Source: Clostridia bacterium
GTDB taxonomy: Bacteria > Bacillota > Clostridia > Oscillospirales > Acutalibacteraceae
Direction of reading: 5' to 3'
Length of the DNA stretch: 64,000 bases
Assembly: GCA_017416485.1 (NCBI GenBank)
Contig: JAFQCH010000018.1
Location: 124,001-188,000, forward strand
Each line of letters starts with the position of its first letter. The stretch's first letter is position 1. This document shows positions 25,347 to 33,640 of the stretch, in pieces. The position numbers and the translations under genes are program-made. The notes under the pieces are model-generated. The model had not been told where the DNA came from. It searched no databases and saw nothing but the letters and a program-made list of their open reading frames with translations.

Positions 25347-26366
25347 ATGGCCGGCAATGCCAATGCAAAAATGAAGTTGCTGGTTCTTGCAGATATTTTC
25401 AGACGGTATTCGGATGAGGATCATATTCTGAATTCGGCTGATATTATTGATTATCTGCAGGAATCGGGGATTGACGCAGAACGAAAATCCCTTTACAGTG
25501 ATATAGCCATTCTGCGTGAATACGGAATGGACATCATCAGCGCAACCTCTCCGAAAAAAGGATATTTCCTCGGCAGCCGTGATTTTGAATTGGCAGAAGT
25601 ACGTTTATTGTCGGATGCAGTACAGGCGGCGGATTTTATTTCCCCGTCCAAAACCCGTGCACTGGTGACAAAAATCGGCGGCTTTGCCAGTGAGCACCAA
25701 GAAAAAAAGTTAAAAGAACAGATCTATATTGATGCACGGCAAAAATGCAGCAACGAAGAAATCTATTATTCCATTGATGCTTTGGATACCGCCATTAAGG
25801 CAGGTAAACGTGTGCGCTTGCAATATGCAAAGCGTGTGATGGGTGAAAAATTTACCGCACGAAAAGAAAGCCGCAGTTTTGAATTGAGTCCCTATGCGCT
25901 CATTTGGTCGAATGACCATTATTACCTGATTGCCAACAATGGAAAATATGATAATCTTTCGCATTGGAGAATAGACAGAATTCATTCTGTGGAAGTATTG
26001 CAGGAAAATACGCGTCCGATTCATGAGGTCTGTGAATACAGAGCCACATTCAATACAGCCGACTATGTAGGAAAAAAATTTAACATGTTTACAGGCACTA
26101 CGGATGTGGTTGAGCTGGATTGCGATTCTGAAATTCTTGAGCAGATTCTGGATCGCTTCGGCGAAAATGTGAATCTGCGAAAGGGAAGTGCTCCCGAAAG
26201 ATTCAGTGTGCGTTTTACGGCAACCGTTTCAGACGGATTGGTGTCGTATATTATGCAATTCGGTGAACATGCACGTGTTGTGTTCCCTGAAGAATTGCGC
26301 GATATGGTGAAAGAAAAGGCAAGACGGATATGCGAAGCATATTCGCATGCGGAAAACGGAGAATAA
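25347..26366 (+). CDS. WYL-domain transcriptional regulator
   Basis: About 339 residues. The N-terminal winged-helix domain (about 5-65: LLVLADIFRRYSDEDHILNSADIIDYL...RKSLYSDIAILREYG) should bind DNA. The central WYL domain (about 140-220) holds LSPYALIWSNDHYYLIA and HWRIDRI, and a C-terminal WCX-like region follows. WYL domains bind small ligands or nucleic acid; the ligand here is unknown. I prefer ATG 25347 to the GTG at 25338, which overlaps the AAAGTGAG ribosome site. It lies 17 bases behind the GH2 gene. Confidence 0.9.
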   Translation: MAGNANAKMKLLVLADIFRRYSDEDHILNSADIIDYLQESGIDAERKSLYSDIAILREYGMDIISATSPKKGYFLGSRDFELAEVRLLSDAVQAADFISPSKTRALVTKIGGFASEHQEKKLKEQIYIDARQKCSNEEIYYSIDALDTAIKAGKRVRLQYAKRVMGEKFTARKESRSFELSPYALIWSNDHYYLIANNGKYDNLSHWRIDRIHSVEVLQENTRPIHEVCEYRATFNTADYVGKKFNMFTGTTDVVELDCDSEILEQILDRFGENVNLRKGSAPERFSVRFTATVSDGLVSYIMQFGEHARVVFPEELRDMVKEKARRICEAYSHAENGE

Positions 26367-26374
26367 ATTTTGTT

Positions 26375-27028
26375 ATGGTCTGCAAAAGTATATATTTGAG
26401 TGCTGTTACAGCAGAAATGTATAAAGAAACATTTGATATCCTTTCGCCGAGCAGGCAAGAAAGGATTCTTGCCATGAAAACCGAAACGGAAAAAAGAAAT
26501 GCCGTTGCGTTTGAAATGCTTGCAAGAAAATGTTTGTCGGCTTTAACGGATGCGCCCGAATTTGCATTCAATATTCTCACCGGGATCAACAAACTGTGTC
26601 TTGTCAGTAATTTTTCTGCCTATTTCAGCTTGAGCATGGCAGATGATTTTGTGTGCTGCGTAGCAGACAAAGCACCTGTCGGAATAGATTGCAGACGTGT
26701 TGTTCCGTTTCGTTTTTCCGAAGCACAGAAGGATTTTTCGGATGTTGAATTGCGGCAGATCTATGCAACCACTGTTCGTTCTCTTGCCGATATTGTGCGT
26801 TTTGATGTTTGCGATGTGAAGGATGAAATGTTGCAGTACTGGAAACTGTATACCATGAAAGAAGCATATTTCACCGCGCGCGGCAGAACGTTCAGGAATC
26901 TGCGTGATGTGAATTTTGAATTTGCAAACGGGGAAGTCAGATGCTCGGATGCAAAGTTTGTGTATGATTCTTCTCACAAAAGCCCTGATGGACAATATGT
27001 TTTTTCAATTGTAAAAAAGAATGTATAA
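26375..27028 (+). CDS. phosphopantetheinyl-transferase-like protein lacking key residues
   Basis: About 217 residues with the fold markers of Sfp-type 4'-phosphopantetheinyl transferases: FSLSMADDFVCCVADKAPVGIDC (residues about 83-106) and YWKLYTMKEAYFTARG. Compared with B. subtilis Sfp, the catalytic or metal-binding His90 appears as Met, Glu109 as Arg and Lys155 as Thr, while Asp107 and Glu151 remain. It may be inactive or have a changed role. No acyl carrier protein or synthase gene is nearby. It follows the WYL gene closely and ends at the terminator at 27036. Confidence 0.7.
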   Translation: MVCKSIYLSAVTAEMYKETFDILSPSRQERILAMKTETEKRNAVAFEMLARKCLSALTDAPEFAFNILTGINKLCLVSNFSAYFSLSMADDFVCCVADKAPVGIDCRRVVPFRFSEAQKDFSDVELRQIYATTVRSLADIVRFDVCDVKDEMLQYWKLYTMKEAYFTARGRTFRNLRDVNFEFANGEVRCSDAKFVYDSSHKSPDGQYVFSIVKKNV

Positions 27029-27035
27029 AAAATGA

Positions 27036-27066
27036 AGCGGAACTCATTGCGAGTTCCGCTGTTTCT
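27036..27066. terminator. terminator between the converging PPTase-like gene and rpiB
   Basis: Stem GCGGAACTC / GAGTTCCGC with a 5-base loop, followed on the plus strand by TGTTTCTTTT and on the minus strand by TTCATTTTTT. It can serve both converging genes. Confidence 0.85.
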
Positions 27067-27075
27067 TTTATTCGC

Positions 27076-27510
27076 TTAACCTTCCAGCTCCATGATCTGG
27101 TCAACGCGTCTTTGATGTCTGCCGCCTTCAAATTCGGTGTTCAGGAACACTTCGACAAGTTCAAGAGCCGCGCCGACACCGATGACTCTGGCCCCAAGAC
27201 AAAGCACGTTTGCATCATTGTGCATGCGGGTGTATTTTGCGCTGAAATAATCGGAACAGCAAGCGGCACGGATGCCTTTTACCTTATTCGCTGCCATTGA
27301 AATGCCGATGCCTGTGCCGCAACAAAGAATTGCTTTTTCGCATTCGCCGGAAACTACGCAGTCACAGCCTTTTTTAGCCTGTGCGGGGTAATCAACCGAA
27401 TCAGCGGAGTAAGCGCCGCAATCTTTGTATTCGATTCCTTTTTCATCAAAATATGCACGGATTGCCTCCTTGAGGGGATATCCTGCATGGTCGCTGCTTA
27501 ATGCAATCAT
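27076..27510 (-). CDS. rpiB: ribose-5-phosphate isomerase B
   Basis: Interconverts ribose 5-phosphate and ribulose 5-phosphate, supplying the transketolase encoded at 17269. 144 residues of the LacA/RpiB family: ALSSDHAGYPLKEAI at the N-terminus, the catalytic Cys in ILCCGTGIGISMAANK, and HNDANVLCLGARVIG. The ribosome site AAAGGAG lies in the end of tsaB, so the two genes are coupled. Confidence 0.95.
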   Translation of the reverse strand: MIALSSDHAGYPLKEAIRAYFDEKGIEYKDCGAYSADSVDYPAQAKKGCDCVVSGECEKAILCCGTGIGISMAANKVKGIRAACCSDYFSAKYTRMHNDANVLCLGARVIGVGAALELVEVFLNTEFEGGRHQRRVDQIMELEG

Positions 27511-27515
27511 TGTTT

Positions 27516-28223
27516 TTATTCTCCTTTTTCTTTATTCTGACGTTCCCGTTCTGCCTGCGAGAGTCGCAGGTAGCAGGGAACAAGTTTTTCTGAATCAATC
27601 GGCGCAATGCCGTTTTTGTATCGTGTCCATGCCGCAAGGGCTGTGCCGTTTGCATGCTGTTGGCGAATAGAGGCACTTGCCAAAGTGACATTCAGGCCAT
27701 TATCACGCAGCGGTTTATAATATTTTTCTGCGCCGTCGCCAAGCAAAAGGATTGGGCGATTTTGTTCACGCAGAATGCCTGAAAGTTCATCGATTTTAAT
27801 GGCATCATCCTCGGTTATTCTTTCAGTTCGTTCACCTTTGTTTTCAAACAGGGCAGTGTAGACCTGCATGCAGCGAGCATCCATAACAGGGCAGATGAGT
27901 GCATCTGTGTCCGATGCTGTCCATGCCATTGCTTCCAATGTGGATATTCCGTAGCATGGTTTGTTGTTTGCCAATGCCATTCCCTTTGCCGCCGCCACAC
28001 CGATACGGATTCCCGTAAAGGAACCGGGGCCGTAAGAAACAGCAAAAATGTCCACATCGCTGATATTTAAATTGGCGGCAGACAGCGCATTTTGTGCAAG
28101 CGGAAGCAGAGTCTGGGAGTGTGTCAGTCCGATATTCAAAAAGGCTTCGCTGATGATTTGTCCGTCTTTGCAGATGGCGGCACTTGCCGCAACAGCAGAA
28201 GATTCAAGAGCCAGAATGATCAT
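27516..28223 (-). CDS. tsaB: tRNA threonylcarbamoyladenosine (t6A) biosynthesis protein TsaB
   Basis: Partner of TsaD in making t6A37 on ANN-decoding tRNAs. About 235 residues of the ASKHA fold: ILALESSAVAASAAI at the N-terminus, LTHSQTLLP, and VSYGPGSFTGIRIGVAAAKGMA. The start is ATG 28223 (minus) behind CGGAGG; the stop of tsaE overlaps it as ATGA. tsaD is not in this window. Confidence 0.95.
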   Translation of the reverse strand: MIILALESSAVAASAAICKDGQIISEAFLNIGLTHSQTLLPLAQNALSAANLNISDVDIFAVSYGPGSFTGIRIGVAAAKGMALANNKPCYGISTLEAMAWTASDTDALICPVMDARCMQVYTALFENKGERTERITEDDAIKIDELSGILREQNRPILLLGDGAEKYYKPLRDNGLNVTLASASIRQQHANGTALAAWTRYKNGIAPIDSEKLVPCYLRLSQAERERQNKEKGE

Positions 28224-28648
28224 GCGTCTTCCTCCGATCTGACTGTAATAATTCGTTGATTGTCGTGCTCGCCTTTTGCAATAGTCACAAAAACAGTATG
28301 TTCGGGCAAGCAGTCTGTGATGTTTTCGCTCCATTCAATAAAAAGAATGGAGTCTTCGGTCAGATAATCAAAATATCCCGTGGAATACAGATCGTCTGCA
28401 TCGCACACGCGGTACATGTCAAAATGATACACCGTCGGTGTTCCGCCGTAATCATTGACGAGTGCAAATGTTGGGCTTGAAACGCGGGAAGGATTGTTCA
28501 AACCGTGCAACGCACCGCGCACAAATGCGGTTTTTCCCATGCCCATGCCACCTGTAAAAGCAACAACACTGCCTCCTTGCAAAGTTTTTGCAAACTGTGC
28601 GGCAAAGTCAAATGTTTCTTTTTCGTTGTTGGAAATAAAAGTTTGCAT
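28220..28648 (-). CDS. tsaE: t6A biosynthesis ATPase TsaE
   Basis: ATPase of the TsaBDE complex. About 142 residues with Walker A GGMGMGKTAFVRG (about 30-42), the SPTFALVNDYGG segment, VYHFDMYRV, and IEWSENI. I take ATG 28648 (minus) because a GGAG site lies six bases ahead of it. It leads the tsaE-tsaB-rpiB unit, divergent from the FtsW-type gene; I could not pick a convincing promoter for this side. Confidence 0.95.
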   Translation of the reverse strand: MQTFISNNEKETFDFAAQFAKTLQGGSVVAFTGGMGMGKTAFVRGALHGLNNPSRVSSPTFALVNDYGGTPTVYHFDMYRVCDADDLYSTGYFDYLTEDSILFIEWSENITDCLPEHTVFVTIAKGEHDNQRIITVRSEEDA

Positions 28649-28669
28649 AATAACTCCGTAAACTTGATA

Positions 28670-28698
28670 TTGCAAAATGTGTAAAAAACATTTATAAT
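28670..28698 (+). promoter_or_regulatory. sigma-A promoter of the FtsW/RodA-type gene
   Basis: TTGCAA, 17 bases, TATAAT, about 37 bases before the start codon at 28736. Confidence 0.75.
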
Positions 28699-28735
28699 AT
28701 ATAGCACAAAATAAACAGAAAAGGATTTAGAGAAG

Positions 28736-29917
28736 ATGCAACGCATCCTGAATACATTGAAAATTGCATATCGGGAAACCGATAAGGTGTTACTTCTTTT
28801 ATCTGCTGCGGCTTCTGCGCTTGGCATTCTTATGGTTGCAAGCGTTACACTTGTGTTCAAAGAAGAGGGCAGTTTGCTTTCGCGTGATGCCTCAACCATG
28901 CTTCTTGCCGTTGCGCTTGGGTTGTTTTGTGCAATTGTGATATCTTTTATTGATTATAATTTAATATTCAAACTGGTGCCGTTAATTGGCGGAGTATGTC
29001 TGCTTTTAATGTTTGCAACCCTGATTTTCGGGGTTGGCCCCGAATCACGCCCCGATGCTAAAACATGGCTGATGCTGGGTTCCAGCGGCTTGTATTTTCA
29101 GCCGTCGGAACTGCTGAAAATAGGTTTCATTATAACCTTCGGAATCCATATCGAGCTTGTGCAGGACAGATTATCTCAATTCAAGCACATTGTGTTCCTC
29201 GGAATCCATGCGTTGATTCCCATCGGCCTTGTTGCCGTGTCGGGTGACATGGGCAGTGCACTTGTTTTTGTTGTCATCTTTATTGTGATGATGTTTTTTG
29301 CAGGGGTCGGCATGCGCTATTTTCTGATCGGCCTTGCCGCTGTTTGTGCATTGTTGCCGTTTGCATGGAAATATGTGCTTGACGATATTCAACGAAATCG
29401 CTTTTTGGGGCTGTTTTATCCCGAACTGTATGAAGATATCATGTATCAGCAACAAGTCGGTATGGACGCCATGAAAAACGGCGGGCTGACAGGACAAGGC
29501 TTGTTTAATGGTTCCTATACCCAAGCCGGTGTTGTGCCCGAAAGCCGTAATGACATGATTTTCTCCGCTTTCGGTGAAGAACTTGGGTTTATCGGCTGTT
29601 TTGTTGTGCTTGCAATTCTGGTCGGAATCACTGTCCGCCTGATTCAAAACGGAAGAAAATCACGGAACAACGCTGCGGCACTGATGTGTTACGGTATGGC
29701 TGCCATGATTGCAGGGCAGACCGTGATCAACATTGGAATGTGCCTCATGCTTTTGCCTGTTATCGGTATTACTTTGCCGTATTACAGTGCGGGCGGTTCT
29801 TCCAATCTTTGTCTTTACATCGGCATCGGGCTGATGTTGAGTATTTACAGGTTTGATAAGGAGCAGGAAATTACAAATTTCCGATACTCCCATCTCACCA
29901 CGCCGTTCGGCAATTAA
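28736..29917 (+). CDS. FtsW/RodA/SpoVE-family peptidoglycan polymerase
   Basis: SEDS-family membrane glycosyltransferase that polymerises lipid II with a partner penicillin-binding protein. 393 residues with about ten hydrophobic helices. Conserved parts include FQPSELLKIGF, SGDMGSALVF, MKNGGLTGQGLFNG, ESRNDMIFSAFGEELGF and LPYYSAGGSSNL. Division (FtsW), elongation (RodA) and sporulation (SpoVE) types cannot be separated here, and no partner PBP lies beside it. Its stop codon overlaps that of pcrA on the other strand. Confidence 0.92.
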   Translation: MQRILNTLKIAYRETDKVLLLLSAAASALGILMVASVTLVFKEEGSLLSRDASTMLLAVALGLFCAIVISFIDYNLIFKLVPLIGGVCLLLMFATLIFGVGPESRPDAKTWLMLGSSGLYFQPSELLKIGFIITFGIHIELVQDRLSQFKHIVFLGIHALIPIGLVAVSGDMGSALVFVVIFIVMMFFAGVGMRYFLIGLAAVCALLPFAWKYVLDDIQRNRFLGLFYPELYEDIMYQQQVGMDAMKNGGLTGQGLFNGSYTQAGVVPESRNDMIFSAFGEELGFIGCFVVLAILVGITVRLIQNGRKSRNNAAALMCYGMAAMIAGQTVINIGMCLMLLPVIGITLPYYSAGGSSNLCLYIGIGLMLSIYRFDKEQEITNFRYSHLTTPFGN

Positions 29918-32379
29918 ATTTTTTCCAATTTTGCGGCTTTTGCCATCAGTTTTTTCGTTCCGCAGGAATCGAATGCAACCTCCAGAAGCTGATCGTTTCC
30001 CAATACGGTTGCAGTAAGAATAAAGCCGTCGCCAAACTTCTTATGTCTGACTCCATCACCTGCCTTGAAATTCGGGGCAGGTGTATTATTTTGTGCAGAA
30101 ACAGAGCCGGTGCCGGAAAAACCGTAATTAACACTCTTTCTTGGCGGCTGATAGCTTCTGTCATCATCGGGAATATCCGAATATTTTTCGCGACGTGGCT
30201 GTGAATAGCCCATGTTATAACTGCCGCCGGCATAACGGTTGGTTGCGTTGCCGAAGTTGCCGCCTGTGCCGTAAGCAACACGTCTTTTTTCGGTTCTGTC
30301 TTCAATGAGGTTTGTTGGAATTTCTTTTAAAAACTGCGACGGGGGATTGGATGTGGTTTTGCCATACAGCATGCGGCTTGCGGCATTGAGCAGATATAAT
30401 CTGTCTTTTGCTCTTGTAATGCCAACGTAGGCAAGGCGGCGTTCTTCTTCCATATCTGCTTCATTGATCATGGATTGCATGCCGGGGAAGATGCCGTTTT
30501 CCATACCTACGATGTATACACAGGGGAATTCAAGTCCCTTTGCAGCATGCATGGTCATCAATGTAACAGTATCAAGATCTGCATTATAATTGTCAATATC
30601 CGTTAAAAGCGATACTTCTTCAAGGAAGCCTTCCAGCGTGGCATTCTCGCCGTTTTCTTCTTCATAGCGAACCATATTGGCAAACAATTCATCCAGGTTG
30701 GCGCAACGTTCTTCCATGGTGGCGGGATCAGCGGCAAGTGACTGAATGTATCCTGTTTCGTTCATGACAGTGCGGAACAACTGCGACGCAGGTGTTGTAG
30801 CACGAAGACTGCGGAAGTGATCGATCATATTGCAGAATTCATTCAATTTTTTTGAACTTCTTGCAAGGTCGGAAAACTCGTCAGCCGTGCGCATGACTTC
30901 AAAAACGGAAATGCCCAGGCGACCTGAAAAATCGATGGCTTTTGTTACAGTGGTTTCGCCGATACCGCGTTTTGGTTCATTGATAATGCGGCGAAGTCGC
31001 ACGGTATCTGCCGGATTGGAAATAACTGCAAGGTATGCGAGCGCATCTTTAATTTCCTTGCGGTCATAGAAACGATGGCCGCCTATGATGCGGTAGGGAA
31101 TACCCGCTTTCACAAGTGCACGTTCCACGTTGTTGGACTGCGCATTCATGCGATATAAAACAGCCTGATCAGAGAATGTATAACCGTCTGTTGAATTGTT
31201 GACGATGGTATCTGCAACAAAGATACCTTCAAGTATATCGGTATCACAAGTTTTCAGAATAATTTTGTCTTTATCGGGTTTGCTTGTCCACAAATTTTTG
31301 CCTTTGCGTTCGGTGTTATTCTGAATAACGGCATTGGCAGCCGCAAGAATGCTCGGTGTGGAACGGTAATTCTGTTCAAGACGAATAACGGTTGTGTCTG
31401 CAAATTGTTCTTCAAAAGAAAGAATGTTTTCAATGGTAGCACCGCGGAAACGGTAAATGCTCTGGTCATCGTCACCTACAACGCACAGGTTGTGATGCCC
31501 GCCCGCCAGAAGGCTGACAAGTCTGTACTGTGCATGGTTGGTGTCCTGATATTCGTCTACAAGGATATATTTGAAACGATTTCTGTAATAATCGAGTGTT
31601 TCGGGGTCGTTTTCAAGCAGACGAACTGTGTTGACGATGATATCATCAAAATCCATTGCATCGGCTGCTTGCAGTTGTTGTTGGTATCTTGCATATAACT
31701 TTGCAACCTGCTGCGCTCGCACATCCGCACCTGCATTTTTTGCAAATTCCTCGGGATCGATCAGTGAATCCTTGGCACGGCTGATCATATTAAGTATTGC
31801 CTTGACAGGCAGATGCTTGTCATCGATGCCGAAATGTTGCTGACAATCCTTGATTACCCGTTTGGAGTCATCGGTATCATAAATAGTATAATGGGATGTA
31901 TAGCCGATTTTTTCGCATTCTCTGCGCAGAATTCGCACACAGGCGGAATGGAAAGTGCTTGCCCAGATATCATTACCGGCATCATCCCCAAGCATTTTCT
32001 GCAAGCGTTCTTTTAATTCACCGGCCGCCTTGTTCGTGAATGTGATGGCCAAAATCTGCCATGGTTTCGGCGCATCCACACTTAAAAGATGAGAAATGTT
32101 TTCATATTCGGAATTGTCCCCGTCAAGATATCTTTGCATTGCATCAATATCTTTTTCAGACGCCCACTCATCAACAAAGTTGCTGTTGTAGGCATTGCCG
32201 TAACGAAGCATGCAGGCAATACGGTTAACAATAACGGTGGTTTTTCCGCTGCCGGCACCTGCAAGAATCAGCAGGGGACCGTTGATGGATGTAATTGCCT
32301 TGAACTGTTCGCTGTTGACTCTTGAAAAGTCCTTTTCTATTATTTTTTTTCTTAATTCAATAATTTTTGAATGGGTCAT
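29914..32379 (-). CDS. pcrA: UvrD/PcrA-type ATP-dependent DNA helicase
   Basis: Superfamily 1A 3'-5' helicase used in repair and in clearing proteins from DNA. 821 residues: Walker A AGAGSGKTT (about 37-45), TFTNKAAGELKER, VDEYQDTN (Walker B), GDDDQSIYRFRGA, QNYRST, then the 2B domain with GHRFYDRKEIKD, TMHAAKGLEF and VGITRAKDRLYL. The C-terminal tail (FKAGDGVRHKKFGDG) is the Tudor-like RNA-polymerase-binding patch typical of PcrA. It starts at ATG 32379 within the TAATG overlap with the fumarase gene. There is no terminator between it and the converging FtsW-type gene. Confidence 0.96.
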   Translation of the reverse strand: MTHSKIIELRKKIIEKDFSRVNSEQFKAITSINGPLLILAGAGSGKTTVIVNRIACMLRYGNAYNSNFVDEWASEKDIDAMQRYLDGDNSEYENISHLLSVDAPKPWQILAITFTNKAAGELKERLQKMLGDDAGNDIWASTFHSACVRILRRECEKIGYTSHYTIYDTDDSKRVIKDCQQHFGIDDKHLPVKAILNMISRAKDSLIDPEEFAKNAGADVRAQQVAKLYARYQQQLQAADAMDFDDIIVNTVRLLENDPETLDYYRNRFKYILVDEYQDTNHAQYRLVSLLAGGHHNLCVVGDDDQSIYRFRGATIENILSFEEQFADTTVIRLEQNYRSTPSILAAANAVIQNNTERKGKNLWTSKPDKDKIILKTCDTDILEGIFVADTIVNNSTDGYTFSDQAVLYRMNAQSNNVERALVKAGIPYRIIGGHRFYDRKEIKDALAYLAVISNPADTVRLRRIINEPKRGIGETTVTKAIDFSGRLGISVFEVMRTADEFSDLARSSKKLNEFCNMIDHFRSLRATTPASQLFRTVMNETGYIQSLAADPATMEERCANLDELFANMVRYEEENGENATLEGFLEEVSLLTDIDNYNADLDTVTLMTMHAAKGLEFPCVYIVGMENGIFPGMQSMINEADMEEERRLAYVGITRAKDRLYLLNAASRMLYGKTTSNPPSQFLKEIPTNLIEDRTEKRRVAYGTGGNFGNATNRYAGGSYNMGYSQPRREKYSDIPDDDRSYQPPRKSVNYGFSGTGSVSAQNNTPAPNFKAGDGVRHKKFGDGFILTATVLGNDQLLEVAFDSCGTKKLMAKAAKLEKI

Positions 32380-32927
32380 TATGTGTCCTGTCTGTCAAAT
32401 ATATTTTCACCGTTCGGAAGAATTGCCGCAATGAGGGGCATGTTTTTTACGGTCAGTTTTTTTATGCTTTCGCACCCCAGCTCGGGAAAAGCAATTTCCT
32501 CGCAACTGCAAATGCTTTTGCTGATGAGCGCACCAAGACCGCCTGCGGCACAGAAATATGCCGCATTGTTTTGCATGATTGCATTGCACACGGATTCATT
32601 GCGGGTTCCTTTACCGATCATAAGTGCCAATCCGTTTGCAAGCAATGTCGGTGCAAAAGCATCCATTCTTGAGGAGGTTGTCGGTCCGATTGAGCCGATT
32701 TGCCCGTTGGCTTTTGTGGGGGTCGGGCCTGCATAGTAAATAACAGCATTCTGCAAATCAAAAGGCAATGGCTGTTGCTCTGCAATCAATGCGCACAGTT
32801 TTTTGTGTGCCGCATCGCGTGCTGTATAGATGGTGCCGCTGAGCAAAACAGCATCACCAGCATGCAGATTCCGTAAGTCTTTTCTGACAGAATCCGTATG
32901 TATTGTGTAAGCGGAAGTTGAGCTCAT
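32379..32927 (-). CDS. fumarase/tartrate dehydratase class I, beta-subunit-like protein (orphan)
   Basis: 182 residues matching the C-terminal (beta) domain of Fe-S hydro-lyases such as two-subunit class I fumarase or L-tartrate dehydratase: SGTIYTARDAAHKKL, YYAGPTPT, GSIGPTTSSRMD and FCAAGGLGAL. The alpha subunit, which binds the cluster and normally lies immediately upstream, is absent from this window. Instead a DivIVA-like coiled-coil gene overlaps it upstream (ATGA) and pcrA overlaps it downstream (TAATG). It may pair with an alpha subunit coded elsewhere. Confidence 0.9.
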   Translation of the reverse strand: MSSTSAYTIHTDSVRKDLRNLHAGDAVLLSGTIYTARDAAHKKLCALIAEQQPLPFDLQNAVIYYAGPTPTKANGQIGSIGPTTSSRMDAFAPTLLANGLALMIGKGTRNESVCNAIMQNNAAYFCAAGGLGALISKSICSCEEIAFPELGCESIKKLTVKNMPLIAAILPNGENIFDRQDT

Positions 32928-33460
32928 TTGCTTTCACCTGCTGACATGGCGGCAAAATCGGTGGTGTAATTGAATTTTTCACCTTTTTTTTCAAGATCCG
33001 TGCGGAAGTCCATGAAAGAAAGGATAATCGTTGCCAATTCGTCCTGCAGAGAATCCAGCGTGGCTGCAAAGTTTTCTTTTGCCGCTTTAAGCGATTCTGA
33101 AAGCCCGTTTGCAGTGTCGGTGGCATCCGAAACATCACCCAAAGCCGTGTTAAGCACCTGCGCCGATTTGTCATTGGCTTCCTTGAGAATCAACTCCGAA
33201 AATCGTTTGGCATCCATCATTGCCGCACCCAGTTGTGCCTGTGCAACTTTTGCGGCATCGCATTGGGCGCACATATCTTTGTTCTGGGTTTCTTCTTTTG
33301 CCTGGGCAAGGGAAGCTTGGCAATCGCAAAGCTGTGCTTCCAGTTCTTTTATTTTGTTCTTCTGTTCTGCGTTTTCTTTCAGCAGTGACTCAATGCAGGT
33401 CATGACATCGGTTTTGTTGAAACCGTTGACAGCATTTCTGAATTTCATGTCCTCTCGCAT
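32924..33460 (-). CDS. DivIVA-like coiled-coil protein
   Basis: About 178 residues. The N-terminus, MKFRNAVNGFNKTDVMTCIE (residues 5-24), resembles the DivIVA membrane-binding segment; two coiled-coil stretches follow (about 25-65 and 70-160) with a short cysteine-containing gap (CDCQ...CAQC). The start is ATG 33460 (minus) behind GGAGG. Likely a small polar or septal scaffold, but its target is unknown. It is much smaller than the DivIVA-like protein at 12763 and sits at the head of an operon with fumarase beta and pcrA. Confidence 0.65.
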   Translation of the reverse strand: MREDMKFRNAVNGFNKTDVMTCIESLLKENAEQKNKIKELEAQLCDCQASLAQAKEETQNKDMCAQCDAAKVAQAQLGAAMMDAKRFSELILKEANDKSAQVLNTALGDVSDATDTANGLSESLKAAKENFAATLDSLQDELATIILSFMDFRTDLEKKGEKFNYTTDFAAMSAGESK

Positions 33461-33491
33461 GGTAATTCCTCCGCAAGGCATATTTTTTGTC

Positions 33492-33520
33492 ATTATACCA
33501 ATTTTTAAGGATAAAAACAA
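33492..33520 (-). promoter_or_regulatory. sigma-A promoter of the DivIVA-like/fumarase/pcrA unit
   Basis: Minus strand: TTGTTT, 17 bases, TATAAT, about 20 bases ahead of the GCGGAGG ribosome site. Confidence 0.65.
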
Positions 33521-33574
33521 GAATATAAATAAAATAAATGTATAAAAAAAGTGAAAATTTTTTCAATAATTTGC

Positions 33575-33603
33575 TTGCATTATTGTTCAATTTATAGTAC
33601 AAT
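33575..33603 (+). promoter_or_regulatory. sigma-A promoter of pgi
   Basis: TTGCAT, 17 bases, TACAAT, about 22 bases ahead of the ribosome site CGGAGG. Confidence 0.7.
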
Positions 33604-33640
33604 TCTTACATCTATATACATTTCGGAGGAACCCAAGTTT

